Below, piece by piece: positions 48,746 through 57,372 of a DNA stretch of 64,000 nt. Each line of letters begins with the position of its first letter. Position 1 is the stretch's first letter. The notes under the pieces were generated by a model that was not told the origin of the DNA, did not search any database, and saw only the letters and a list, made by a program, of their open reading frames with translations. The stretch covers positions 1 through 64,000 of the forward strand of contig NZ_JOHO01000023.1 of assembly GCF_000719705.1 (NCBI RefSeq). The letters run 5' to 3'. Position numbers and translations under genes: made by a program. Source of the DNA: Streptomyces sp. NRRL S-350. Its GTDB lineage: Bacteria; Actinomycetota; Actinomycetes; Streptomycetales; Streptomycetaceae.

Positions 48746-51625
48746 TCAGCCCTCGTCGGTCGCCGCAGCCTTGCTCGCCGCGGTCTTGGTCGCCGCGGTC
48801 TTCTTGGCCGCCGTCTTCGTCGCCGCCGCCGTCTTGGTGGTGGTCTTCTTGGCGGTGGTCTTCTTGGCCGCCGTCTTGGTGGCGGCGGTCTTGGTGGCCG
48901 TGGCCTTCTTGGCCGCCGTCTTCTTGGCCGGTGCCTTCTTCGCGGTCTTCTTCACCGGCCCGCGCGCCCGCTTCTCGGCGAGCAGCTCGTACCCGCGCTC
49001 CGGCGTGATGGTCTCGACGTCGTCGTCCTTGCGCAGCGTCGCGTTGGTCTCGCCGTCGGTCACGTACGGGCCGAAGCGTCCGTCCTTGACCACCACCGGG
49101 CGCTCGCTGACCGGGTCGTTGCCCAGCTCCTTGAGCGGCGGGGCGGCGGCGGCCCGGCCGCGCTGCTTGGGCTGCGCGTAGATCGCCAGCGCCTCGTCGA
49201 GGGTGATCGTGAAGAGCTGGTCCTCGCTGGTGAGCGAGCGGGAGTCGGTGCCGCGCTTGAGGTACGGGCCGTAGCGGCCGTTCTGCGCGGTGATCTCGGC
49301 GCCCTCGGCGTCGGTGCCGACGACGCGCGGCAGCGAGAGCAGCCGCAGCGCGTCCTCCAGCGTGACGGTCTCCAGCGACATCGTCTTGAACAGCGAGGCG
49401 GTGCGCGGCTTGACCGCGTTCTTGCCGGTCTTGGGCGTGCCCTCGGGCAGGATCTCCGTCACGTAGGGGCCGTAGCGGCCGTCCTTGGCGACGAGCATGT
49501 TGCCGCTGACGGGGTCGGGGCCGAGCTCGAAGTCGCCGCTGGGCTTGGCCAGCAGTTCCTCGGCCAGCTCGACGGTGAGCTCGTCCGGCGGCAGGTCGTC
49601 GGGGACGTCGGCGCGCTGTCCGGGCTCGCCCTCGACGGTGGAGGCGCGCTCGACGTACGGGCCGTAGCGGCCGACCCGCAGGGTGATGTCGTCGTTGACC
49701 CGGAACGAGCTGATCTCCCGGGCGTCGATCGCGCCGAGGTCGGTGACCAGTTCCTTCAGGCCGCCCAGGTGGTCGCCGTCGCCGTTCCCGGCCTCGGCGG
49801 CGCCGCCCGCGATGTGGCCGTCGCCCTCACCGAAGTAGAAGCGCTTCAGCCACGGCACGGACTTGGCCTCACCGGCGGCGATCCGGTCGAGGTCGTCCTC
49901 CATCTTGGCGGTGAAGTCGTAGTCGACGAGCCGGCCGAAGTGCTTCTCCAGCAGGTTGACCACGGCGAAGGAGAGGAACGACGGGACGAGCGCCGTCCCC
50001 TTCTTGAAGACGTACCGGCGCTGGATGATCGTGTCGATGATCGACGCGTAGGTGGAGGGGCGGCCGATCTCGCGGTCTTCCAGCTCCTTGACCAGCGACG
50101 CCTCGGTGTAGCGGGCCGGCGGCTTGGTGGCGTGGCCCTCCGGCGTGATCCGCTCGGCGGCCAGCGGGTCGCCCTGGGTGACCTGCGGCAGCCGTCGCTC
50201 GCGGTCGTCGAGTTCGGCGTTCGGGTCGTCGGCGCCCTCGACGTAGGCCTTGAGGAAGCCGTGGAAGGTGATGATCTTGCCGGAGGCGGAGAACTCGACG
50301 TCCCGGCCGTCGGCGGAGGCGCCGCCGACCCGGACGGTGACGGACTGGCCGACCGCGTCCTTCATCTGGGAGGCGACGGTGCGCATCCAGATCAGCTCGT
50401 AGAGCCTGAAGTCGTCACCGGTCAGACCGGTCTCGGCGGGGGTGCGGAAGCGGTCGCCGGAGGGGCGGACGGCCTCGTGCGCCTCCTGCGCGTTCTTGAC
50501 CTTGCTGGCGTAGGTGCGGGGGGCGTCCGGCAGGTAGTCGGCCCCGTACAGCTGGGTGACCTGGGCCCGCGCGGCGGTGATCGCGGTCTCCGACAGCGTG
50601 GTGGAGTCGGTACGCATATAGGTGATGAAGCCGTTCTCGTACAGCTTCTGGGCCACCTGCATGGTCCGCTTGGCCCCGAAGCCCAGCTTGCGGCTGGCCT
50701 CCTGCTGGAGCGTGGTGGTGCGGAACGGCGCGTACGGCGAGCGGCGGTAGGGCTTGGACTCGACGCTGCGGACGCTGAACGCGGTCTGGGCCAGGGCGGC
50801 GGCCAGCCCGCGGGCGGCCTGCTCGTCCAGGTGCAGCGTGTTGGTGCTGCCGGCCTTCAGCTGGCCGTTCGGGCCGAAGTCACGGCCGCTGGCGATGCGC
50901 TTGCCGTCGACCGAGGCGAGCCGGGCACCGAAGGTCTCCGGGTTGGCGGCGTCGGCCGGGGTGCGGCCGGTGCCGAAGGTGCCGACCAGGTCCCAGTACG
51001 AGGCGGTGCGGAACGCGATCCGCTCGCGCTCGCGCTCGACCACCAGGCGGGTGGCGACGGACTGCACGCGGCCGGCCGACAGCTTCGGCATGACCTTCTT
51101 CCACAGCACCGGCGAGACCTCGAAGCCGTAGAGGCGGTCGAGGATCCGGCGGGTCTCCTGGGCGTCGACCAGGCGCTGGTTGAGCTCGCGCGGATTGGCC
51201 ACGGCCTCCTGGATCGCCGACTTGGTGATCTCGTGGAACACCATCCGGTGCACCGGCACCTTCGGCTTGAGCACCTGCTGCAGGTGCCAGGCGATGGCCT
51301 CGCCCTCGCGGTCCTCATCGGTGGCGAGGAAGAGCTCGTCGGACTCCGCGAGCAGCGACTTCAACTTGCTGACCTGGGACTTCTTGTCCGCGTTGACCAC
51401 GTAGATGGGCGCGAAGTCATGATCGACGTCCACCCCGAGGCGACGCACCTCACCGGTGTACTTCTCCGGCACCTCGGCCGCGGTGCTGGGCAGGTCGCGG
51501 ATGTGCCCGACGCTCGCCTCGACGATGTAGCCGGGGCCAAGGTAGCCCTTGATCGTCTTCGCCTTGGCCGGCGACTCGACAATGACGAGTCGCTGTCCGT
51601 GCGCGGTCTCGCTGCTCGGGGACAC
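48746..51625 (-). CDS. topA: DNA topoisomerase I
   Basis: A 959-residue type IA topoisomerase that relaxes negative supercoils. The TOPRIM domain starts with RLVIVESPAKAKTIKGYLG and holds DEDREGEAIAWHL (metal-binding acidic residues). The catalytic Tyr lies in FITYMRTDST near residue 335. The C-terminal region has four or more repeats of the DGRYGPYV type (GRYGPYVE, GRYGPYVT, GRYGPYLK, GRFGPYVT) in place of zinc fingers, as in mycobacteria and streptomycetes, then a Lys/Ala/Thr tail of about 70 residues that boosts processivity in Streptomyces. The GTG at 51625 matches the known MSP- start of homologues. An essential gene. Confidence 0.97.
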   Translation of the reverse strand: MSPSSETAHGQRLVIVESPAKAKTIKGYLGPGYIVEASVGHIRDLPSTAAEVPEKYTGEVRRLGVDVDHDFAPIYVVNADKKSQVSKLKSLLAESDELFLATDEDREGEAIAWHLQQVLKPKVPVHRMVFHEITKSAIQEAVANPRELNQRLVDAQETRRILDRLYGFEVSPVLWKKVMPKLSAGRVQSVATRLVVERERERIAFRTASYWDLVGTFGTGRTPADAANPETFGARLASVDGKRIASGRDFGPNGQLKAGSTNTLHLDEQAARGLAAALAQTAFSVRSVESKPYRRSPYAPFRTTTLQQEASRKLGFGAKRTMQVAQKLYENGFITYMRTDSTTLSETAITAARAQVTQLYGADYLPDAPRTYASKVKNAQEAHEAVRPSGDRFRTPAETGLTGDDFRLYELIWMRTVASQMKDAVGQSVTVRVGGASADGRDVEFSASGKIITFHGFLKAYVEGADDPNAELDDRERRLPQVTQGDPLAAERITPEGHATKPPARYTEASLVKELEDREIGRPSTYASIIDTIIQRRYVFKKGTALVPSFLSFAVVNLLEKHFGRLVDYDFTAKMEDDLDRIAAGEAKSVPWLKRFYFGEGDGHIAGGAAEAGNGDGDHLGGLKELVTDLGAIDAREISSFRVNDDITLRVGRYGPYVERASTVEGEPGQRADVPDDLPPDELTVELAEELLAKPSGDFELGPDPVSGNMLVAKDGRYGPYVTEILPEGTPKTGKNAVKPRTASLFKTMSLETVTLEDALRLLSLPRVVGTDAEGAEITAQNGRYGPYLKRGTDSRSLTSEDQLFTITLDEALAIYAQPKQRGRAAAAPPLKELGNDPVSERPVVVKDGRFGPYVTDGETNATLRKDDDVETITPERGYELLAEKRARGPVKKTAKKAPAKKTAAKKATATKTAATKTAAKKTTAKKTTTKTAAATKTAAKKTAATKTAASKAAATDEG

Positions 51626-52165
51626 CTTCGCTCTTCTCTCCCGGTCCATATGTGGCTGGTCGGCGCTGGCAGCACGGGCTGCGCTCCGCCCGACCCCTCC
51701 ACCGCCCCGGGGCCGCCGCTGCACGACACCCCACCAGCGGAGTGTGACCGTACCCCGGCCACCCTTGTCAAACGGACGGATCCCGCGTTTTCACTTGCCG
51801 GGCTAGCCGACGCCACTCGAACGGTAACCCGATGACGGAGGTTCGCGCCCCGTGGAGGGGGGCCTTCGGCAGGTTCCGGAGGATGGAATGACGGATTTCA
51901 AGATCTGTCAACGGAAAATCGACGGGCCGCACGGGCGAGGCGGCACGGGCGGAGCGGCACGGGCGGGGCGGCCGGGGCCTGACCGCATCGGGCAGGGGAC
52001 GCCGCCCCGGGCCGACGACTCGGGCCGGTGTTGCGGGCGCGGGGCAATGTTGCGGGCGCGGGCGGTGATTACGGGCGCAGGGCGGCGGTTAGGGACGCGG
52101 GGCGGTGGTTGCGGACGGCAGCGGACCGGTCGTCGGCAGGATCCGTGGGGGAACGGCCGGTACGC
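51626..52165. other. Intergenic region upstream of topA, no gene
   Basis: A 540-bp gap with no credible ORF. Near 52030-52120 there are imperfect direct repeats (gttgcgggcgcggggc, gttgcgggcgcgggcg) and gcggcacgggcg repeats near 51935-51965. The topA promoter should lie within about 150 bp of 51625; topA is supercoiling-sensitive in streptomycetes, but no element can be fixed here. Confidence 0.5.
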
Positions 52166-52624
52166 TCAGCTGCCGACCACGGCCAGCAGCCCGGCGCCCG
52201 CCGCCAGACAGGCCACGCCCAAGGCGCTCCACAGCAGGTCGGCAACGGCCGGCCGGCTGATCTCCCCGGCCGCCAGCACCACCCGGCTCGGGCGCTCCGG
52301 GTCGTAGCAGATCCGCACCGGGGCGCCGGGGGCGAAACGATCCGGACGGCGCAGCGGAGTGTGCCCGCGCGGACGCGTGAGCACGAGCCCCGCGATCCGG
52401 CACGCGCCGGGGCCGCCGACCGAGGGCGGCACGGAGAAGGAGAGCAGCGGCGCGCTGTCCAGCTGACCGTGCGCGTCGTCGTCGGCGACCACCGTGGCCA
52501 CTGCAGCCACCCCCCGGCGCCGCACCCGGTGGCGAAGGCGCACTTCGGCGGCGCACCAGAGCAGCAGCACGCCGCCGAAGAGGCCGAGCAGCCACCCGCC
52601 CGCCGTCGCCGTCGTAGTGTCCAC
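52166..52624 (-). CDS. DUF3592-like membrane protein
   Basis: A 152-residue protein with an N-terminal membrane helix (GGWLLGLFGGVLLLWCAAEV), a small external or cytosolic beta domain (VAAVATVVADDD, SAPLLSFSVPP, APVRICYDPERPSRVVL) and a C-terminal helix (ALGVACLAAGAGLLAVVG). The pattern, including VRICYDPERPSRV, fits DUF3592-type proteins of unknown function. A GTG at 52624 is preferred. It is upstream of topA on the same strand and separated by 540 bp. A palindrome with DnaA-box-like halves precedes it. Confidence 0.8.
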   Translation of the reverse strand: MDTTTATAGGWLLGLFGGVLLLWCAAEVRLRHRVRRRGVAAVATVVADDDAHGQLDSAPLLSFSVPPSVGGPGACRIAGLVLTRPRGHTPLRRPDRFAPGAPVRICYDPERPSRVVLAAGEISRPAVADLLWSALGVACLAAGAGLLAVVGS

Positions 52625-52644
52625 CCCTGGCCCCCGGCTCCCCA

Positions 52645-52671
52645 GCTCTGTCCACAGCCTGTGGACAGAGC
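52645..52671. promoter_or_regulatory. 12-bp-arm palindrome with DnaA-box-like halves
   Basis: gctctgtccaca (52645-52656) and its exact complement (52660-52671) flank a 3-nt spacer, 20 bp upstream of the DUF3592-like start at 52624. CTGTCCACA differs by one base from the streptomycete DnaA box TTGTCCACA. It could be a regulator site or an RNA hairpin in the leader. Confidence 0.45.
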
Positions 52672-52825
52672 CTCACAGTGGAGAGCCAACGGGGGGCAGC
52701 CGATCCGCGGCCGCCGAACGAACCAGGGGGTACGGGAGGGTGAACCGGACTCCCAGCAGCCCGGGGACGGGGGTTCGGGGTTAGGGGTTCGCGACTCGCG
52801 GCTCGCGGCTCGGGCGCGGCGGCGC

Positions 52826-54358
52826 TCAGCGGACCGGGTCGATGAACCCCTGCTCGGTCAGCAGCCGCAGCGACTCCGGCACCCGGTCCCGCAGCACCAC
52901 CCGGTCCTCGCCGAGCAGCTGCGCGATCGCGTCCACGATCTCGCCCGCCGACAAGGTCCCGTCACAGACCCCGACGAAACCCGCGCCGACGGTGTCCACC
53001 TTGGTGGCCCGCCGCATGCCGCGGTTGTGACGCAGGATCACGTGCTCCGGGTCCTCCGCGCCCGGCGCCCCGACCTGCTCCTGGACCACCTCGTCGGCGA
53101 GCACGTAGCGGGCCGCGAGCAGGGCCGCGTCGTCGTGTGAGCGGAGGAAGTCCTGCCGGTCGAACCACGCCTCGATGTGCGGGCCGAGCGGCTGCTCCAC
53201 CGGGTGCGGCCACTCCTCCACCCGAACGGTCGGGCGCTCGGCACCGCTCGCCCGCAGGGTGATCCACCCCATGCCGATGCCCTCGACGCGGCCCGCCTCG
53301 AAGGCGTCCAGCCACTCGCCGTACCGGGCCTGGTAGTCGCCGCCCGGGCCTCGGTGATCGCCGCCGTCGCGCAGCCACAACTCGGCGTACTGGGCCACGT
53401 CCTGGACTTCCCGCTGGACGATCCAGGCGTCCAGCCCGGTGCCCGCGACCCAGCCGGCCAGCCGCTCGTGCCAGTCCTCGCCCTTGACGTGCTGCCAGTT
53501 GGCGAGCAACTGGCAGTAGCCACCGGGCTCCAGGTGGTCGGCGGCCGAGCGGACGAGGCTGCGGCACAGCTCGTCGCCGGCCATGCCGCCGTCCCGGTAC
53601 GTGAACCGGCCGCCCGGCGAGATGACGAACGGCGGGTTCGAGACGATCAGATCGAACTTCCGCTCCCCGACCGGCTCGAAGAGACTCCCCGCAGCCACCT
53701 CGGTGTTGTCGAACCCGGACAGCGCCAGGGTCAGCTCGGTGAAACGCAGGGCGCGCTGGTTCAGGTCGGTGGCGGTGACGGCAGCGGCGTGCCGAGCCGC
53801 GTGCAGCGCCTGCACACCGGAGCCGGAGCCGAGGTCCAGCGCGGCCCGGACGGGGCGGCGCACAGTGATGTTGGCGAGCGTGGTGGAGGCGCCGCCGACG
53901 CCCAGCACCAGGTCCTTGCGGGCCACCCCGTGCGCGGTCTCACCGGAGCCGATGCCGCCCGCACCGCCCACCGCGCAGCCCAGGTCGGAGACCACCCACG
54001 CGTCCGAACTGGGCATCCCGGCGACCTCGTTGGCGTACGGCCGGACGTCGACGGTGGCACGCACCAGGTCCCCGTCCGGGCGCAGCCAGCCGTCCGCCAG
54101 ACAGTCCTCCACCGGCAGCGCGGCCGCGGCCGCCCGGTACGGCACCGGCTGCTGCAGCAAAAACAGCCGCACCAGCGTCTCCAGCGGGCTGCCGCCGCGC
54201 GTCGCGCGCAGCGCCGGGACCGCCTCGCTGCGGGCCAACGCCGCATAACCGGTGGGCCCGAGCAGGTCCAGGCAGCCGTCAGCGGTGAACGACGCGGCAA
54301 GCAGCGCCTCGCGCAGCTTGGCGAGGCGGGTCGGGTCGAGAACGGGGCTACTGATCAC
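52826..54358 (-). CDS. Class I SAM-dependent methyltransferase with N-terminal accessory domain
   Basis: A 510-residue protein. An N-terminal helical region of about 150 residues (winged-helix-like; LDPTRLAKLREALLAASFTADGCLDLLG) precedes an MTS-type methyltransferase: motif I ALDLGSGSGVQALHAA, motif II VTATDLNQRAL, catalytic IVSNPPFVI (NPPF). The C-terminal third has further domains. NPPF enzymes methylate N atoms, often of Gln, adenine or guanine. Similar proteins in streptomycetes lie near topA; the substrate is unknown. The GTG at 54358 has GGCGGG upstream. Confidence 0.88.
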   Translation of the reverse strand: MISSPVLDPTRLAKLREALLAASFTADGCLDLLGPTGYAALARSEAVPALRATRGGSPLETLVRLFLLQQPVPYRAAAAALPVEDCLADGWLRPDGDLVRATVDVRPYANEVAGMPSSDAWVVSDLGCAVGGAGGIGSGETAHGVARKDLVLGVGGASTTLANITVRRPVRAALDLGSGSGVQALHAARHAAAVTATDLNQRALRFTELTLALSGFDNTEVAAGSLFEPVGERKFDLIVSNPPFVISPGGRFTYRDGGMAGDELCRSLVRSAADHLEPGGYCQLLANWQHVKGEDWHERLAGWVAGTGLDAWIVQREVQDVAQYAELWLRDGGDHRGPGGDYQARYGEWLDAFEAGRVEGIGMGWITLRASGAERPTVRVEEWPHPVEQPLGPHIEAWFDRQDFLRSHDDAALLAARYVLADEVVQEQVGAPGAEDPEHVILRHNRGMRRATKVDTVGAGFVGVCDGTLSAGEIVDAIAQLLGEDRVVLRDRVPESLRLLTEQGFIDPVR

Positions 54359-54765
54359 CCCGCCATTGTCCCCCGCCGGTCCCCCGACGACCGCCTCCGG
54401 GCCCGGCCACCCCCTCCTGCACCGACATCGTGCAGAACCGAGCCGACTTGCATCGAGCTGAGCCGACGTGTGCCGAGGTGCGTTCTGATGTCCGGACCTG
54501 TCCCCGTGCGCCTCCCGCCGGGATCGCAAGCTGTCATACGCGCCCCTACGGGCACCCCCGCGCCTGGTCGTGCGCCCCTGAGCCACGCTCCCGGCTCCCG
54601 GCTCCCGGCTTCCGGCTTCCGGCTTCCGGCTTCCGGCTTCCGGCTTCCGGCTTCCGGCGACGAAACGCAAAGGCAGCCGGTGCCGCTCCTGCGAGCTGCA
54701 CCGGCTGTACCGGCTTCCCGCCCCCTTACGCCGTCACGGCCGGATCCGCCCCGCCTCCCCGCCGA
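54359..54765. other. Intergenic gap with 7-bp minisatellite and terminator
   Basis: The 407 bp between the methyltransferase start and the lipoprotein stop contain no gene. They hold the 7-bp tandem array at 54588-54658 and a terminator hairpin at 54674-54707 with 10-bp perfect arms (cagccggtgc/gcaccggctg), 59 bp after the lipoprotein stop. Confidence 0.65.
54588..54658. repeat. 7-bp minisatellite (gctcccg / gcttccg)
   Basis: About three copies of gctcccg and seven of gcttccg run head to tail. It is not in a gene. Such short arrays change copy number by slippage, so the locus may vary among strains. Confidence 0.9.
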
Positions 54766-55524
54766 TCAGCTCGCGGTGGGAGCCGGGGAGCCGACCGGGC
54801 TCGTGGGAGCGGCCGGGGTCGCAGCGCCGGCGGGGGCAGCCGTGTCGGTCGCTCCGGGCGCGGGGGTGCCGGCCGGGGCGCTCGGGGTGCCGGCCGCGCC
54901 GGGAGCCGGGGGCGTGCTCGCACCGCCGGGCGCCGGTGTCCCGCTCGCCCCGCCGGTCGGGGCGGTGGTCGCACCGCCGGTCGGGGACGGCTTGCAGCCC
55001 TCCTGCTTGGCCATCGCAGCACCGAGTTCACCGCGCTGCAGCTTGCTCTGCGCCTGGGTGGAGAGCGAGGCCAGCTGCTGCACCTGGTCGGCGACGCTGC
55101 GCAGCCCGTCGGCGAACTTCGCCTGGTCGTTGTTGGGGAGCGCGTCCAGCTTCTTCTGGACCTCCTGGTAGCCGTCGGACGCCTTCTTCAGCTCGTCGAC
55201 GGTGTCCTTCTGCAGGGTTGCGCCGTCCTGGACCTTGGGCGCACCGGCCGAGTCGATGGCGGACGCGATGTCCTGGTTGGTCTTGGCCAACCGCCCGATG
55301 TCCGTGGAGAGCCGTTTCTGCAGGTCGGCCGGGGCCTCACCGGTCTTCACCTGGCCGGTGTCGGCGAGCGCGGCCTGCGCCTGCGCGATCGGGTCCTTGG
55401 CGGAACCGCAGACGTTCGACGCCCACGACTCCAGCTGCTTGCTGTTGTCGTCGCCGCCGCAGCCGACGGCTCCGAACGCGAGCAGCACGCCGAGGGCGGG
55501 TACGGCCAACAGTCGCTTGTTCAC
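54766..55524 (-). CDS. Secreted lipoprotein, unknown function
   Basis: A 252-residue lipoprotein with a signal peptide ending in a lipobox (FGAVGC). The mature part is helical (residues about 28-170, DNSKQLESWASNVCGSAKDPIAQAQAAL, LSTDIGRLAKTNQDIASAI, GLRSVADQVQQLASLSTQAQSKL) with one Cys pair (about C39 and C176), then a Pro/Gly/Ala-rich tail with GASGTPAPGGAST-type repeats. No enzymatic motif is visible. The GTG at 55524 is chosen. It lies in the bldG neighbourhood, where streptomycetes have a small secreted protein of this kind. Confidence 0.8.
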   Translation of the reverse strand: MNKRLLAVPALGVLLAFGAVGCGGDDNSKQLESWASNVCGSAKDPIAQAQAALADTGQVKTGEAPADLQKRLSTDIGRLAKTNQDIASAIDSAGAPKVQDGATLQKDTVDELKKASDGYQEVQKKLDALPNNDQAKFADGLRSVADQVQQLASLSTQAQSKLQRGELGAAMAKQEGCKPSPTGGATTAPTGGASGTPAPGGASTPPAPGAAGTPSAPAGTPAPGATDTAAPAGAATPAAPTSPVGSPAPTAS

Positions 55525-55633
55525 CGGGAGAAGCCTTTCGGTTTCGGTCGTCTTCGGTCGTCGAACCTACACGGCCGGTGTCCGCTCCCTGGTTCCCGCT
55601 CCCGGTTCCCGGTCCCCCGCCCTCGGCCGTGAC

Positions 55634-56002
55634 TCAGGCCCGCTCGACCCGGATCGGGTCGCCCGGCCGGACAGTTCTCAGCACCCCGGCGTCTCCGTCC
55701 AACGCCCCGAGGACGTTGCAGGGGGAGGCCAGCCGGCACTCGCCGTCACGCGAGACAGGCGTCGGCCCGTACGGCAGCGCGAGGCTGTCCCCGTCGGTCC
55801 AGAAGGCGACAGTGCCCGGCTCCACGACCTGCCGGGCGCCCTCCTCGCGCGGCACGCTCAGGGGTGTGCCGAAGTAGACCTCCTCGCCCCAGGTGCTCGC
55901 CGACGAGCTGATCGGCAGCGCTGCCCAGAGCGCCTTGGCGGTGGGGGTGGCTTCGAGCGTGGCAGTCGTCTGCCCGGCCGGCCACAGGATGCGGATCCGC
56001 AT
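55634..56002 (-). CDS. Cyclophilin-like fold protein (DUF3830)
   Basis: A 122-residue cytoplasmic protein with the cyclophilin-like beta barrel of DUF3830: ILWPAGQTTATLEATPTAKALWAALPISSSASTWGEEVYFGTPL and later EPGTVAFWTDGDSLALPYGPTPVSR. Members bind small ligands; the function is unknown. The ATG at 56002 is preceded by GAGAGAAG. It stands between the anti-sigma gene terminator and the lipoprotein gene on the same strand. Confidence 0.78.
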   Translation of the reverse strand: MRIRILWPAGQTTATLEATPTAKALWAALPISSSASTWGEEVYFGTPLSVPREEGARQVVEPGTVAFWTDGDSLALPYGPTPVSRDGECRLASPCNVLGALDGDAGVLRTVRPGDPIRVERA

Positions 56003-56161
56003 GGACTTCTCTCTTCCGCGACGAGATCCGATCTCAGCGATCGGACCCGGTCGTGCCGGAAGCAGCGAACCGCCGGGCTCAGCGGGTTGTCAACGCATGC
56101 CCGAGGGCCGGACACGCGAAGCACGCGGCAGCCCGGCACGGGAAGACGGGAAAACTGGAAA

Positions 56162-56178
56162 GCGGTCTCTCAGACCGC
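56162..56178 (-). terminator. Short hairpin terminator of the bldG operon
   Basis: On the minus strand GCGGTCT and AGACCGC pair around GAG (56162-56178) and are followed by TTTCC and later TTTTCC, an intrinsic-type terminator 52 bp after the anti-sigma stop at 56230. Twenty-bp ggccagctcagcccggctca-like repeats lie just upstream near 56189-56230. Confidence 0.65.
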
Positions 56179-56229
56179 CTTAAGCCGATTCAGGCCAGCT
56201 CAGCCCGGCTCAGGCCAGCCCAGCCCGGC

Positions 56230-56649
56230 TCAGACCGCCACGGAAGCGACCGAAACCGGCCAGCTCATCCGGATGACGCCACCGTCCGCGCCATTGGTGA
56301 CCTCCAGCTCCTCGACCAGGCCGGTGATCACGGCGAGGCCCAGGGTGTCGTCGTCCGGCTCGCCGCCCTCGGCCGCGTCGGAGGACGGCACGCCGGCGGG
56401 GCCCGCCTCGTCCTCGACCTCGATGAGGAAACGCTTCTCCTGATCGGTCAGCGCGACTCGCACCGTTCCGCCGATGCCGCCGCGCTGGTGAAGTCCGACC
56501 GCGCGGGAGCACGCCTCGCCGACCGCGAGCCGTACCTCATCGAGCACCGACTCGTCGACCCCGGCCCTTCTGGCGACGGCCGCGGCGACCAACCGGGCCG
56601 TCCGCACGTGCTCGGGAAGCGCGCTGAATCGAAGTTCGACGGTTGCCAT
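56230..56649 (-). CDS. Anti-sigma factor (HATPase_c, partner of BldG; ApgA-like)
   Basis: A 139-residue GHKL-type anti-sigma protein. It has the family's N box (LDEVRLAVGEACSRAV, with the metal-binding Glu/Asn position occupied by E-A-C) and ends with a Gly-rich region (DDDTLGLAVITGLVEELEV and GVIRMSWPV). Such proteins bind a sigma factor or an anti-anti-sigma factor and can phosphorylate it. It lies 160 bp downstream of bldG on the same strand; in S. coelicolor the orthologous protein (ApgA) is co-transcribed with bldG and interacts with BldG. The N box retains EACSRAV rather than a clear EAxxN, so the kinase activity is uncertain. Confidence 0.9.
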   Translation of the reverse strand: MATVELRFSALPEHVRTARLVAAAVARRAGVDESVLDEVRLAVGEACSRAVGLHQRGGIGGTVRVALTDQEKRFLIEVEDEAGPAGVPSSDAAEGGEPDDDTLGLAVITGLVEELEVTNGADGGVIRMSWPVSVASVAV

Positions 56650-56809
56650 CTCTCCCCCTCGGGGTGCTCCGACCGGGGCCGGAGGTACGGCCCCCTGCGG
56701 GCCGGCTCGAACCGGCCCAGAAGCGACCGGGACGTGCCGGGCCACGCGGGCCCAAGCACTCCGGACGCAAAGAACGGGCGGGCCGGCCACGGGGGCCGAC
56801 CCGGCCGCG

Positions 56810-57151
56810 TCAGTCGGTCGCGCTGACCGCGTCGTCCACCGAGGTGTGAATCGGGAAGACCTTGGTCAGGCCGGTGATGCGGAAGATCTTCAGGATGCGC
56901 TCCTGGTTGCAGACGAGGCGCAGCGAACCCTCGTGGGCCCGCACTCGCTTCAGACCGCCCACCAGCACACCCAGACCGGTCGAGTCGAGGAAGTCAACGC
57001 CTTCCATGTCGACGACGAGGTGGTACTTGCCGTCGTTGACGAGCTCGACCAGCTGCTCCCGCAGCTTCGGGGCGGTGTACACATCGATCTCGCCGCCAAC
57101 CTCGACGACCGTACGATCGCCGACTGAACGGGTCGACAGGGACAGGTCCAC
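56810..57151 (-). CDS. bldG: Anti-anti-sigma factor BldG
   Basis: A 113-residue STAS protein nearly identical, as I recall, to S. coelicolor BldG. The signature is [23 protein letters not shown] with the phosphorylatable Ser (DSTGLG, near residue 57). It controls aerial mycelium formation, antibiotic production and stress sigma factors by binding anti-sigma factors in its unphosphorylated form. The GTG at 57151 is set by GGAGG four nt upstream and gives the 113-residue family length. It is transcribed with the downstream anti-sigma gene, and it is divergent from the helicase. Its presence places the strain among sporulating streptomycetes. Confidence 0.97.
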   Translation of the reverse strand: MDLSLSTRSVGDRTVVEVGGEIDVYTAPKLREQLVELVNDGKYHLVVDMEGVDFLDSTGLGVLVGGLKRVRAHEGSLRLVCNQERILKIFRITGLTKVFPIHTSVDDAVSATD

Positions 57152-57372
57152 GGAACCTCCAGCACCTTGCCTTGCTACGTCATGTGCGATCCTCGGCCGG
57201 ACGGCCGCAACCGCATGGTCGCGAGCCGGGCGCGCCCAGCGAACGCGTGGCAAGCGTCGGCGCTGCGACCCACGGCCATACGGCCGTCACGGCCACATTC
57301 AACCACCTGCGACCATGCCCGCACGATGGCTTACGACGATTCTCCGTCACGCCGGTGACACACTGGGTCCTC

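Noticed and set aside
48521..51835. A 1,104-codon open frame on the plus strand
   Set aside because: It is antisense to topA; no domain is visible and the composition is that of a high-GC shadow frame.
52645..52671. DnaA-box-like palindrome as a replication origin
   Set aside because: Only two imperfect boxes occur, there is no dnaA/dnaN, and no AT-rich unwinding region; oriC of streptomycetes has many boxes.
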